Part shown: piece by piece, positions 39,409 through 47,017 of the stretch
Layout: each line of letters opens with the position of its first letter
Position numbering within the stretch: position 1 is the stretch's first letter
NCBI RefSeq assembly: GCF_900167065.1
Contig: NZ_FUYA01000006.1
Location: 145,961 to 209,960, forward strand
Length of the DNA stretch: 64,000 nt
Origin: Desulfobaculum bizertense DSM 18034
GTDB lineage: Bacteria; Desulfobacterota; Desulfovibrionia; Desulfovibrionales; Desulfovibrionaceae
Direction of reading: 5' to 3'
Position numbers and translations under genes: made by a program
Notes under the pieces: model-generated
The model's input: only the letters and a program-made list of their open reading frames with translations
Database searches by the model: none
Told to the model about the DNA's origin: nothing

Positions 39409-39429
39409 ATCATTATCATTTTCATGATG
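39409..39429. promoter_or_regulatory. Candidate Fur-type operator
   Basis: CATCATTATCATTTCATGATG, a 6-bp inverted repeat that also contains NATWAT-like hexamers (ATTATCATTT) as in Fur boxes. It lies 32 bases before the TonB receptor start. Confidence 0.5.
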
Positions 39430-39460
39430 AAGCCTTTAGAGATGAATGGAGAGAAAACAC

Positions 39461-41527
39461 ATGATGAAGAAAAGCGCCCTGCTTCTTTTTGTCGCATTGC
39501 TTACGCTGCCATCGCTTGGTTTTGCTGCAGAGCAAGCCACCGCAAAGAGCGATACCAGCTTTGAGCTTGGCGAGGTGCTTGTCTCTGGTGAAAAGCTGTC
39601 TGTTGTTGAACAGGCAGGCACTGTTGACGTCATCACCGCAGAAGAGATCAAAAATTCTGGAGCACGTAACGTCGCAGAGGCTCTGGACCTTGTTCCGGGT
39701 GTCACCGTCCGCACCGGAGCCGAGGGAACTCCGCGCATCGACATCCGCGGCCTGCGTACCCGCAATGTCATCCTGCTTCTTGATGGTGTTCCGATGAACT
39801 CCACCTACGACAACCAGTGGACACCGGACGCCATCCCAGCCGATTACATTTCTGAAATCAAAATCACCCGTGGTGCAAGCTCTGTTCTGTATGGAGCAGG
39901 CGGCAATGCTGGTGTCATTAACATCATCACCAAGAAAGGTCAGGAAGGTCTTCACGGCCTGATCGGCGGCGAACTGGGCAGTGGTGAATACTACCGCGCC
40001 AAGGGAAGCCTGAATGGTGGCACAGACAAGCTTCGTTTCAACAGCTATTATGTCTTTGAAACCCGCGATCACTTCCCCCTGTCTGGCAGCTTCAACGAAA
40101 CTGCGCTTCAGGACAGTGGCGAACGCGTGAATAGCGATGATGAAAAGAACAATATCTACGCAAACCTTCTTTACGACGCCACAGACAGCACCAAGCTGGG
40201 CCTGACCGTATCGTACTGGGACCGCAGCTACGGTATTCCCCCGGCGACGACCAAAAACGACGGTTACATCAAAAAGCCCAAGTACGACCGCTACGACAAC
40301 ATTTCTGGAAACCTTGTCCAGCTCCTCGTGCAGCACGAGTTCTCTGATGCCCTGAGCATGAAGGCTTCTGCCTTTATGAACAATCAGGAAGAGGACCGCA
40401 GCCGCTACGACGACGACAGCTACTCCACCCAGAAAAAGAATGGCGCCTACAACCAGACATCCTACACGGAAATCTTCGGTGGCAACCTGATTGGCACCTA
40501 TGACGCCAAAGAATACGGCACCATCAATCTCTCGCTTTCCGCAAAGCAGAGCCACTGGAAGCTGGATTCCGAAGTCTATAAAGAATCCACAAGCGGTTCT
40601 GGTTCTGGCTCCGGCGGCGGCCATGGTGGTGGACACGGCGGAGGCTCTGGAAGCTCCAGCACAGCAGCCAGCAGTGGCAAATTTGTTGGTCACGACGAGA
40701 GCAAAAACCTCGACGAGTACAACATCGCCACAGAATACGAAGTTCGCCCCACAGAAAAGCTTGGTCTGGTTGCTGGCATTGGCTGGCACGCACTGAAAAA
40801 AATCACCTACGGCGACGACGAGTCTGACTACAGCTACCTGCTCGGTGCAAACTATGATCTCACCGACGCAACAAGCCTGCACGTCAACCATGCCCGCAAG
40901 GTGCGCTTCCCCTCTGTCAAAGAGCTGTACGACACTGACTCTGGCAATGCTGACCTTCATGCCGAAGTGACCCGTCACTACGAAGCAGGCGTCCGCCACA
41001 ATTTCCGCTCCGTTGATACCGAGCTGGATGTGACAGGCTTCTACATCGAGGCAGATGACTTCATCGAAAAAGACGTCAACAAGGTCTCCCAGAACTTTGA
41101 GGAATACAGCTTCCGAGGATTCGAAACATCTGTGGTCAACCGTTCCATTACGAACCTGACCCTGAAAGCATCCTACACCTACCTTGATGCCCGCAACGAA
41201 TCTGACAGCGCCGAAATCGTTGAGCTGCAGTACCGTCCCCGCAACAAGGCTGGCGTCGAAGCTACATACACAGCCCCCTGTGGTGCCAAGCTCTATGCGT
41301 CCTGGCTCTACGTGGATGGCCAGTATCACTACAGCTCCGACGGCAAGGACAAGTCCCTGCTCAAGACCTACAACCTCGTGGACCTCAAGGTCAGCAAAGC
41401 CTTCTTTGATGACAGCCTCGAAGTCTACGCAGGTGCCCGCAACCTCTTTGACGAGGACTACGAAGAAAGCTACTCCATCCCGCAGGCTGGACGCACCTTC
41501 TACCTCGGCACCGAATACAGGTTCTAA
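39461..41527 (+). CDS. TonB-dependent outer-membrane receptor with Gly/His-rich loop
   Basis: A 688-residue receptor. The start at 39461 (GGAG at 7 bases) gives the signal peptide MMKKSALLLFVALLTLPSLGFAA. The plug domain (about 35-150) has VITAEEIKNSGARNVAEALDLVPGV, IDIRGLRTRNVILLLDGVP and SSVLYGAGGNAGVINIITKKG. A 22-strand-type barrel follows, ending in an aromatic residue (YLGTEYRF). A loop near residues 378-406 is (SG)n then GGGHGGGHGGGSG, a possible metal-binding segment. It is five bases before an ECF-type ATPase gene, so they form one uptake locus. The substrate is unknown; a metal or metal complex is plausible. Confidence 0.9.
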   Translation: MMKKSALLLFVALLTLPSLGFAAEQATAKSDTSFELGEVLVSGEKLSVVEQAGTVDVITAEEIKNSGARNVAEALDLVPGVTVRTGAEGTPRIDIRGLRTRNVILLLDGVPMNSTYDNQWTPDAIPADYISEIKITRGASSVLYGAGGNAGVINIITKKGQEGLHGLIGGELGSGEYYRAKGSLNGGTDKLRFNSYYVFETRDHFPLSGSFNETALQDSGERVNSDDEKNNIYANLLYDATDSTKLGLTVSYWDRSYGIPPATTKNDGYIKKPKYDRYDNISGNLVQLLVQHEFSDALSMKASAFMNNQEEDRSRYDDDSYSTQKKNGAYNQTSYTEIFGGNLIGTYDAKEYGTINLSLSAKQSHWKLDSEVYKESTSGSGSGSGGGHGGGHGGGSGSSSTAASSGKFVGHDESKNLDEYNIATEYEVRPTEKLGLVAGIGWHALKKITYGDDESDYSYLLGANYDLTDATSLHVNHARKVRFPSVKELYDTDSGNADLHAEVTRHYEAGVRHNFRSVDTELDVTGFYIEADDFIEKDVNKVSQNFEEYSFRGFETSVVNRSITNLTLKASYTYLDARNESDSAEIVELQYRPRNKAGVEATYTAPCGAKLYASWLYVDGQYHYSSDGKDKSLLKTYNLVDLKVSKAFFDDSLEVYAGARNLFDEDYEESYSIPQAGRTFYLGTEYRF

Positions 41528-41532
41528 ATATC

Positions 41533-42888
41533 ATGCACACACTCTGCACCCTCACGGATTTCAGCTACACGCATAAACTGAATGGCCTGACAGCGCCCTC
41601 TGGGCTTTCGCTGTCGCTTGGGTGCGGAGAATGTCTGCTCATTACGGGAGAATCCGGTTCCGGCAAAAGCACGCTTCTGACCTGCCTTGCCGGGCTGGAT
41701 TCTCCTGACAATTTTTCTGGCCAGTGCACCCTCTCCTGCCCAAGCAGCTGGAGCGGTGCCCCTGCTGGCCTCGTGCTTCAAAATCCGGAAACACAAATTC
41801 TGTGCGCCACCAGCATCGAAGAAGCCCGCTTTGGTGCAGAAAATATTTTTGGAGAAAGCCCGGAAGCGCAGCAGCGAGCAGAACACAGCCTCCTGCACAC
41901 CGGTCTCTCCCCTCTTCCGGCAGAGCACACCGAAGCCCTGTCTATGGGACAAAAATATCGTCTCGTTCTTGCCTCAGTCCTCGCCATGCACCCAGCGCTT
42001 CTGCTCCTTGACGAGCCGTTCTCACAGCTCGACCGCAACGGTCAGGACGACCTGCTCCGCATTCTTGCGCAGCTCAAAAGTGAAGGCTGCGGCATTATTG
42101 TCTGTGAGCACCACCTAAATTTCCCCACAGCCATTTTCGACAGGCAGCTCAGCCTCACCCCAAAGCCCACAGCCAAGGCTCAGCCTGTTCCATTTTCCCG
42201 CGCCTCACGCCAGCCACAGGCAAGCGACACGCCCATACTCCAGCTCAAAGACATCCACCTGACGCCAGAGCGCTCCCGACCACTGTTCACGGGCCTGTCC
42301 CTCACCCTCAACCCCGGCGATTGGCTCCGCATTTCCGGCAAGAATGGTGCGGGCAAATCAACCCTGCTTTCAGTTATTACAGGGCAGAACACTCCCGACT
42401 CAGGAGAGCTGGAACTCTGTGGAATCCCAGCTCCTGCTCCGTGGCAGCTTCCGGGCAAGGCCACCTGCATGATGCAGAACCCGGACCGGCAGCTTTTTGA
42501 AGCCACAGTCCGCGATGAAATTCTCTTTTCTGCGCGAGCAGCCAAGCCCAAGCGCACTCAAGCCGAGCACAGGCAGGCAGTGGACAGACTCATGGGCAAA
42601 CTTGGCATCACAGAGCTTGCAGAGCGCTCCCCCCTGACGCTCAGCTATGGGCAAAAGCGTCTCGTCACCCTCGCCTGTGCCCTCATTGTCTCGCCCTCAC
42701 TTCTTGTTTTGGACGAGCCAGCAACAGGACTTGATCCCGCGCGCTGGGAACAGGCATTTTACTGTGTCTGCGAAGAACTTTCCCCCGAAGCAGCTCTGCT
42801 CATTTTGACCCACGACCAGGACTCACTCCCCTTCTGGACTGGCCAAAGCCTCACCCTCAGCAAAGGACAGCTTCATGAACATGTCTAA
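41533..42888 (+). CDS. ECF-type transporter ATPase, two fused ABC domains (EcfA-EcfA')
   Basis: A 451-residue protein with two complete nucleotide-binding domains. Domain 1: Walker A GESGSGKST, signature-like ALSMGQKYR, Walker B LLLLDEPFSQLD, switch CEHHLN. Domain 2: Walker A GKNGAGKST, signature LSYGQKRL, Walker B LLVLDEPATGLD, switch LTHDQDS. Both have the Q-loop forms (LQNPETQI, MQNPDRQLFE) typical of CbiO/EcfA proteins. The fusion replaces the usual EcfA1 and EcfA2 pair. It overlaps the EcfT gene by 14 bases. Confidence 0.9.
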   Translation: MHTLCTLTDFSYTHKLNGLTAPSGLSLSLGCGECLLITGESGSGKSTLLTCLAGLDSPDNFSGQCTLSCPSSWSGAPAGLVLQNPETQILCATSIEEARFGAENIFGESPEAQQRAEHSLLHTGLSPLPAEHTEALSMGQKYRLVLASVLAMHPALLLLDEPFSQLDRNGQDDLLRILAQLKSEGCGIIVCEHHLNFPTAIFDRQLSLTPKPTAKAQPVPFSRASRQPQASDTPILQLKDIHLTPERSRPLFTGLSLTLNPGDWLRISGKNGAGKSTLLSVITGQNTPDSGELELCGIPAPAPWQLPGKATCMMQNPDRQLFEATVRDEILFSARAAKPKRTQAEHRQAVDRLMGKLGITELAERSPLTLSYGQKRLVTLACALIVSPSLLVLDEPATGLDPARWEQAFYCVCEELSPEAALLILTHDQDSLPFWTGQSLTLSKGQLHEHV

Positions 42889-43549
42889 GCTTGCAACGTT
42901 CCTGCGCTGTGCAGGAGGGCACCCCGGCCGCTTTACCGGAGCCAAAGGTCCATGCGCCAAGCTCCCCACGGGCTTCAAGGCTCTGCTCATCATGAGCATT
43001 TCTTTCACCGCCTTTTTCACCCGCACGCCGCTTTCCGCTGGAGCCCTGCTCCTTGGCCTTCTTGCGCTCTACATTGGCGCAGGCCTGCGCCCTCGCGAAA
43101 TATGGCAGGACTTCCGAATCTTCTTTTTTCAGTATCCGCTTATTTTGCTCCTCTACGCGTTTCGTTTTGGCCTCACTTCGCAAACAGCAACCGAAAGCCT
43201 TGTCGTCGGTCTTCAGATCACGCTCGTCATGCTTCCCGCCTTTTGGTTTCAGCGCACCACCCCGCCAGAAGCCATGATGAAAGTGCTCGGCCGATTTCTT
43301 CCCGGACGCCTGTCCTTTGTCGTCTTCACCTCCCTGCGCTTTTTTCCGGTACTCCTGCGCGAAGCAAAGGCCATATACACAGTGCAGTGTATGCGCGGCG
43401 CAAAGATATCCCCCAAGCAGCTCATGAATCCCCTTCACTGGCCGGAGTTTGCCAGGGCCTGCGGTATTCCGCTCGTGGTTCGCGCCCTGTCCATTGCAGA
43501 GGAAGCGGCTCTTGCCGCCCGCGCCCGGTATGCAGAAAAACGCCATTAA
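42875..43549 (+). CDS. ECF transporter T component (EcfT/CbiQ-like)
   Basis: A 224-residue membrane protein with about five hydrophobic segments. The two coupling-helix signatures typical of EcfT are recognisable near the C-terminus: MRGAKISPKQ and ALAARARYAEK, the ARG-like motifs that contact the ATPases. It is translationally coupled to the fused ATPase gene. Confidence 0.85.
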   Translation: MNMSKLATFLRCAGGHPGRFTGAKGPCAKLPTGFKALLIMSISFTAFFTRTPLSAGALLLGLLALYIGAGLRPREIWQDFRIFFFQYPLILLLYAFRFGLTSQTATESLVVGLQITLVMLPAFWFQRTTPPEAMMKVLGRFLPGRLSFVVFTSLRFFPVLLREAKAIYTVQCMRGAKISPKQLMNPLHWPEFARACGIPLVVRALSIAEEAALAARARYAEKRH

Positions 43550-43577
43550 AAAAGCCGCGATTTTCACCGCGGCGTGT
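43545..43577 (-). terminator. Intrinsic terminator of the TiaS-like gene
   Basis: GCCGCG/CGCGGC arms extended by GTGAAAAT. On the minus strand a run of six T follows, overlapping the ecfT stop codon. Confidence 0.8.
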
Positions 43578-43607
43578 TTCTCTTCTTTCAACTCATTTCA
43601 GAGCATC

Positions 43608-44354
43608 TTACTCTTCGTCGTAATCAATATTTTTTGCTTTCTTGGACTTTCCGCCAAGGGATTCCCACAAGCCCTCGCCCCTGAGTTCCATTGGCAGCAT
43701 TGGACGGCCAGACCACAGTCTGGGGCGAAGCCAGTCTTTTGTCTCAACAAAGTCCTCAGGCATTGGAACTGTTGCGTTCCGATCAATGGAAAGAGGGATA
43801 ATCCCTGCATCCTGCAATTCCTTCACCTGAACGCGTGAAGGAAAATCACGCAGCTTGCGGCTTCCCAGTTCGATAAACCGGCCGCACCAGCCGCCAGCCG
43901 TCAGCCCAATAGCTGCCGCAGCACCAATAATGCCGTCATTTGTTCCGCCGTGACCCGACAGGTGAACACCTTTGGCAATACGCATTGCCTCATCCTGCGT
44001 CTTCAGCCTTGCCGTACACTCTTGACCAAAGACTATCTGTTCCTGACTGACTGCACCTTCAGCGGCAACGCACAGCCCCGGATCGCTTCCTTCACAATAG
44101 TATTCAGCAAGATGCTGCACGCCCAGTTCAACAAATTTCTCTGTATAGCTCGCTTCCGGAGCCTCAATAATCACGCACGCAGAGCTATTGTGTGAGGTGT
44201 ATGGGACTTCATCTGCAACAAGGAGCTGGTAACGCACCACGCCCCACAGCGAGCAGTCTGCGGGAACCTTCTTTGCAAAATACCGGGCAAGTTTGCCCGT
44301 CCCAATTGGAGAGCCAAGTACATCCGTGTCATCGAATCCAACAAATATTTTCAT
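43608..44354 (-). CDS. TiaS-like N-terminal-domain protein of unknown function
   Basis: A 248-residue soluble protein. The opening MKIFVGFDDTDVLGSPIGTGKLARYF resembles the GIDDTD opening of archaeal TiaS (agmatidine synthetase) and related proteins. The Gly-rich segment HLSGHGGTNDGIIGAAAAIGLTAGG follows in mid-protein. The zinc-ribbon and OB domains of real TiaS are absent, so tRNA modification is unlikely. The start at 44354 has GGAGG upstream. It is divergent from the candidate S-component gene and convergent with ecfT, which suggests a role with that transporter locus, perhaps cofactor handling (inference only). Confidence 0.45.
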   Translation of the reverse strand: MKIFVGFDDTDVLGSPIGTGKLARYFAKKVPADCSLWGVVRYQLLVADEVPYTSHNSSACVIIEAPEASYTEKFVELGVQHLAEYYCEGSDPGLCVAAEGAVSQEQIVFGQECTARLKTQDEAMRIAKGVHLSGHGGTNDGIIGAAAAIGLTAGGWCGRFIELGSRKLRDFPSRVQVKELQDAGIIPLSIDRNATVPMPEDFVETKDWLRPRLWSGRPMLPMELRGEGLWESLGGKSKKAKNIDYDEE

Positions 44355-44460
44355 CATGTCCTCCAGTGCTTACGACTTGCACATATGCCTATACTGACAT
44401 AAAAATGTGCCTGCAACAGGAGATCCTCCTTTTTCTATGCCTCTTCACCAAGGATGCACC

Positions 44461-45027
44461 GTGGAACAGAATCAAAAATGGTGGCTCGATTTTACACTCA
44501 AGGAAGCGCTCTTTATCGGGCTTTGTGCAATGCTCATTGTGCTCACCAAAACCGTGCTTCGCCTGAATCTCAAAATATCCGGGCACGCCATGTTTTTCAC
44601 CATGTTCTTCCTGCTCCTCGCCAAAGGCTGCGTCGGCCGCAAGTGGACAGCAAGCACTGTAAGCCTGCTCGCCGCGCTTTGCCTCATGCTCTTCGCCCCC
44701 GGAAAAGCAGGCCCCATCGGACTCGTCCGCTTCATGCTCCCCGGTATTTTTTGCGATCTTTCTGTTCGATTCTGCCCTTTTCTGCTGGACGGAGCCATAA
44801 GCTTTGCCATATTGGCAGGGGGAGCAGCCTTCGCCAGACTCCCAGGGTCCTTCCTCGTTGACTGGTTCGTCGGTATGCCACCAGATATCGCCCTCTCACA
44901 CGCCTTTATTAAGTGCATCATGGGCGCTGCCTTCGGACTGATCGGCGGTGTCGCCGCCTGGCCCGTACTCAAAAGACTCCGCACCGCCGGACTCGCGCCG
45001 CAGTCTCTGCGCGCACAGACCTCTTGA
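44461..45027 (+). CDS. Small integral membrane protein, candidate ECF S component
   Basis: A 188-residue protein with five or six hydrophobic segments (ALFIGLCAMLIVLTKTVL; GHAMFFTMFFLLLAKGCV; LLAALCLMLFAPG; LDGAISFAILAGGAAF; AFIKCIMGAAFGLIGGVAAW). The GTG at 44461 has AAGGA at 6 bases; an ATG at 44437 is an alternative. Size and topology match S components of ECF transporters. The adjacent EcfAA'T lacks an S component, so this is the natural candidate. Substrate not deducible. Confidence 0.6.
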   Translation: MEQNQKWWLDFTLKEALFIGLCAMLIVLTKTVLRLNLKISGHAMFFTMFFLLLAKGCVGRKWTASTVSLLAALCLMLFAPGKAGPIGLVRFMLPGIFCDLSVRFCPFLLDGAISFAILAGGAAFARLPGSFLVDWFVGMPPDIALSHAFIKCIMGAAFGLIGGVAAWPVLKRLRTAGLAPQSLRAQTS

Positions 45028-45041
45028 AATTTCAACGCGTT

Positions 45042-45170
45042 CTCCCCATATAAAATGGGGCCACCGTTTCTATATTTGGCTTTCGGATGTCCGGAAGCCT
45101 TTTGTGTGAGTTCAGAGAAGAGAAAAACCTCCCCTTTGCATGGTGCAAAGAGGAGGTTTTTCGTTTTATA
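45042..45170 (+). terminator. Three consecutive hairpins, terminator array after the candidate S component
   Basis: CCCCAT/ATGGGG near 45042-45060; GGCTT-CGGA/TCCG-AAGCC with TTTT near 45079-45102; and AAAACCTCC..CTTTGCA/TGCAAAG..GGAGGTTTT with a T-rich end (45123-45168). The last two look like intrinsic terminators. Confidence 0.7.
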
Positions 45171-45197
45171 TCTGCAAGGGCTTTTTTGGGGGGTGGG

Positions 45198-45618
45198 GTA
45201 CGAGACTCTGTCTCGTGCTCTGCAAGGGGCGCAGTTTTATTGGGGCGCTGCCCCAAACCCTGCAAGGGGCGCCGCCCCTTGACCCCGCCCAAGGACGAGG
45301 CCCTTGGGAATCCCGCTATCGCCCAAAATAAAAGGGCCGGATGTGTGAAAGCCGTTGGCTTTCCCTTACATCCGGCCCTTTAATTTTGGCCTAGTGGGCG
45401 TTTCCCGAACGCGTGTTCTTTTGCCTTTTCCAGGCCGCACTTATTTTCTTTTTGAACGCAAGCGTTCAGAAAGAAAATGGTGGCAAGAAAGAAGCCGCTT
45501 TAGGCAGCCCCAACAAGTTTAAAAGCCGAGCAAGCGAAGCTTGCACGGCTTTTAAACTCGATGAGGATACGTAAGGGAATCATTCCCTTACGCGGGGGTT
45601 TGGGGGCTGGCCCCCAAC
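45198..45618 (+). repeat. Multi-hairpin intergenic element, copy 6 (forward, 3' end fused into ligase gene)
   Basis: H1 45200-45216; extra TTGGGGC/GCCCCAA hairpin; H2, H3; H4 first type; H5; H6 second type with one mismatch; H7 45570-45592; H8 near 45599-45618. H9 and the trailing C-rich part are missing. The minus-strand reading frame of the O-antigen-ligase-like gene runs through H8 and stops in H7 (TAA, complement of 45588-45590). Confidence 0.9.
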
Positions 45619-46877
45619 TTTTTCTCCTCTATGTCACCATTTGCCCACGCGCCGAGACAAATACCTAACAGAAGGAAACCAGTTGCGAGCCACCAGGTAC
45701 GATAAAAGTTGTGCCCGGTAAGCCCGGTAATGAGATAGCTGACATACCCAGCCCAAAAAAAGGCTGCATACTGCCAATAGAGCCGCTTGGAAACGTGGGA
45801 GTTCCAAAGACCGCGCCGAATGCGCCGCCACGAGAAAAAACATAATCCGAGCAAAGAGCCACCCATCACGACGCCACCGACGATGCCACCATCGATCAAA
45901 AACTGAAGATACATGTTGTGGGGATGCGGAATATCCTGCTTGTGTCGCTTAAGCTGAATACCTTCGGCCTTCCGGGCCTGCCGATACGTAGACGCTCCAT
46001 AGCCAAAAACAGGCGCACGAGTAACGAGTTCCCAACCAGCACTCCACAGCTCAACGCGACCATCCTGGGTTATTTTCTCAAAACTTGCGCGCTGGGGACC
46101 TGCAAGCAAAATACAGAAAATTGAAATCGCGACTAAAAGACACTTCTTCCATGAAAACCGTCCCAAAAGGAAAAACCAAAGAGCGACGAGAGCACCCACG
46201 TAGCCCAGCCAGCCACTGCGAGTGTAAGAAAAGAGCCATAAAAAAAGTGCGGGAGACAGAAAAAGAAGACAAAGGATTCCACGGAAAAAAAGCGGCTTTT
46301 GGGGTTTCTTGAGCCAAAGCCATATAGCACTAGCAGGAACAAGCATAATGCCCATGTAGTTCCCCACACGATACGTACTCATGGAGCCAGTCAACCGTTG
46401 CCCAAGGCTCGGATCGTGGCGCACGAGATCATAGCCAGTCACATATTGCCATACACCATCAAGCCCCTGAGCAAATACGGCTATAAAGGCCGCTATGGCT
46501 AAGCGCCTCAAATCACGAAGGGCGCGTATGGCCTCGAGTCCCGCAAAAGGCATCACAAAACCCTGCCACAAATTGGGCTTCATGTAATGCCAGCTCGTAC
46601 CGGGCCAGGCAGAGAGCGCGACATTGAGGCCAATGTAAATGTAGAGGAAAACGAGTATCCATGCAGGCCGAAACTGTGCCAGCCTCGACCGGCGAAAATC
46701 AGTGACATACAGGGCGAGCAATAAAACAAGACTCAGTCCCCCACCAATCTCCTGGAAGGAATGCCCAAAAGAAAAAAGGGTAATGTGTACGCAAAGCACC
46801 CAAAAAAGCGCCGCACGCAAGTCCTGCACTCTTTGAGAACGTTCTTTCTTTCGCCATTGAATAATCCGCTGAAACAT
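45588..46877 (-). CDS. O-antigen ligase / polymerase family membrane protein
   Basis: A 429-residue protein with about 11 membrane helices. The Wzy_C-type periplasmic loop has VELWSAGWELVTRAPVFGYG and PHPHNMYLQFLIDGGIVGG, including the His characteristic of WaaL ligases. FSYTRSGWLGYVGALVAL matches the preceding conserved Arg helix. It should transfer or polymerise a glycan on lipid carriers in the periplasm. The start at 46877 follows GAGGAG. The last 11 residues (KKLGASPQTPA) and the stop codon are encoded by repeat copy 6, so the original C-terminus has been replaced. Confidence 0.83.
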   Translation of the reverse strand: MFQRIIQWRKKERSQRVQDLRAALFWVLCVHITLFSFGHSFQEIGGGLSLVLLLALYVTDFRRSRLAQFRPAWILVFLYIYIGLNVALSAWPGTSWHYMKPNLWQGFVMPFAGLEAIRALRDLRRLAIAAFIAVFAQGLDGVWQYVTGYDLVRHDPSLGQRLTGSMSTYRVGNYMGIMLVPASAIWLWLKKPQKPLFFRGILCLLFLSPALFLWLFSYTRSGWLGYVGALVALWFFLLGRFSWKKCLLVAISIFCILLAGPQRASFEKITQDGRVELWSAGWELVTRAPVFGYGASTYRQARKAEGIQLKRHKQDIPHPHNMYLQFLIDGGIVGGVVMGGSLLGLCFFSWRRIRRGLWNSHVSKRLYWQYAAFFWAGYVSYLITGLTGHNFYRTWWLATGFLLLGICLGAWANGDIEEKKLGASPQTPA

Positions 46878-46964
46878 ACTCCTCCTCACACACAGCCAGA
46901 TGTTCAACAGTTCATAATCATTTCAAGTTCGCTTGTATACGCTCTGCGCAACGCTCCTGTAGAC

Positions 46965-46996
46965 ATAAAACACCGCCCCCCTTTTGGAGGGCGGTG
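46965..46996 (-). terminator. Intrinsic terminator of lonB-like gene
   Basis: CACCGCCC / GGGCGGTG arms, then TTTTATG on the minus strand. Confidence 0.8.
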
Positions 46997-47017
46997 CCAA
47001 TACTCAAACACATCGAC

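Noticed and set aside
39052..39460. Cobalamin or other riboswitch before the TonB receptor gene
   Set aside because: No B12-box or comparable conserved core is visible; the region is low-complexity and A-rich.
39422..41329. 635-codon open frame antisense to the TonB receptor gene
   Set aside because: The receptor has a signal peptide, plug motifs and barrel; the antisense frame has no recognisable domain and reflects the codon bias of the real gene.
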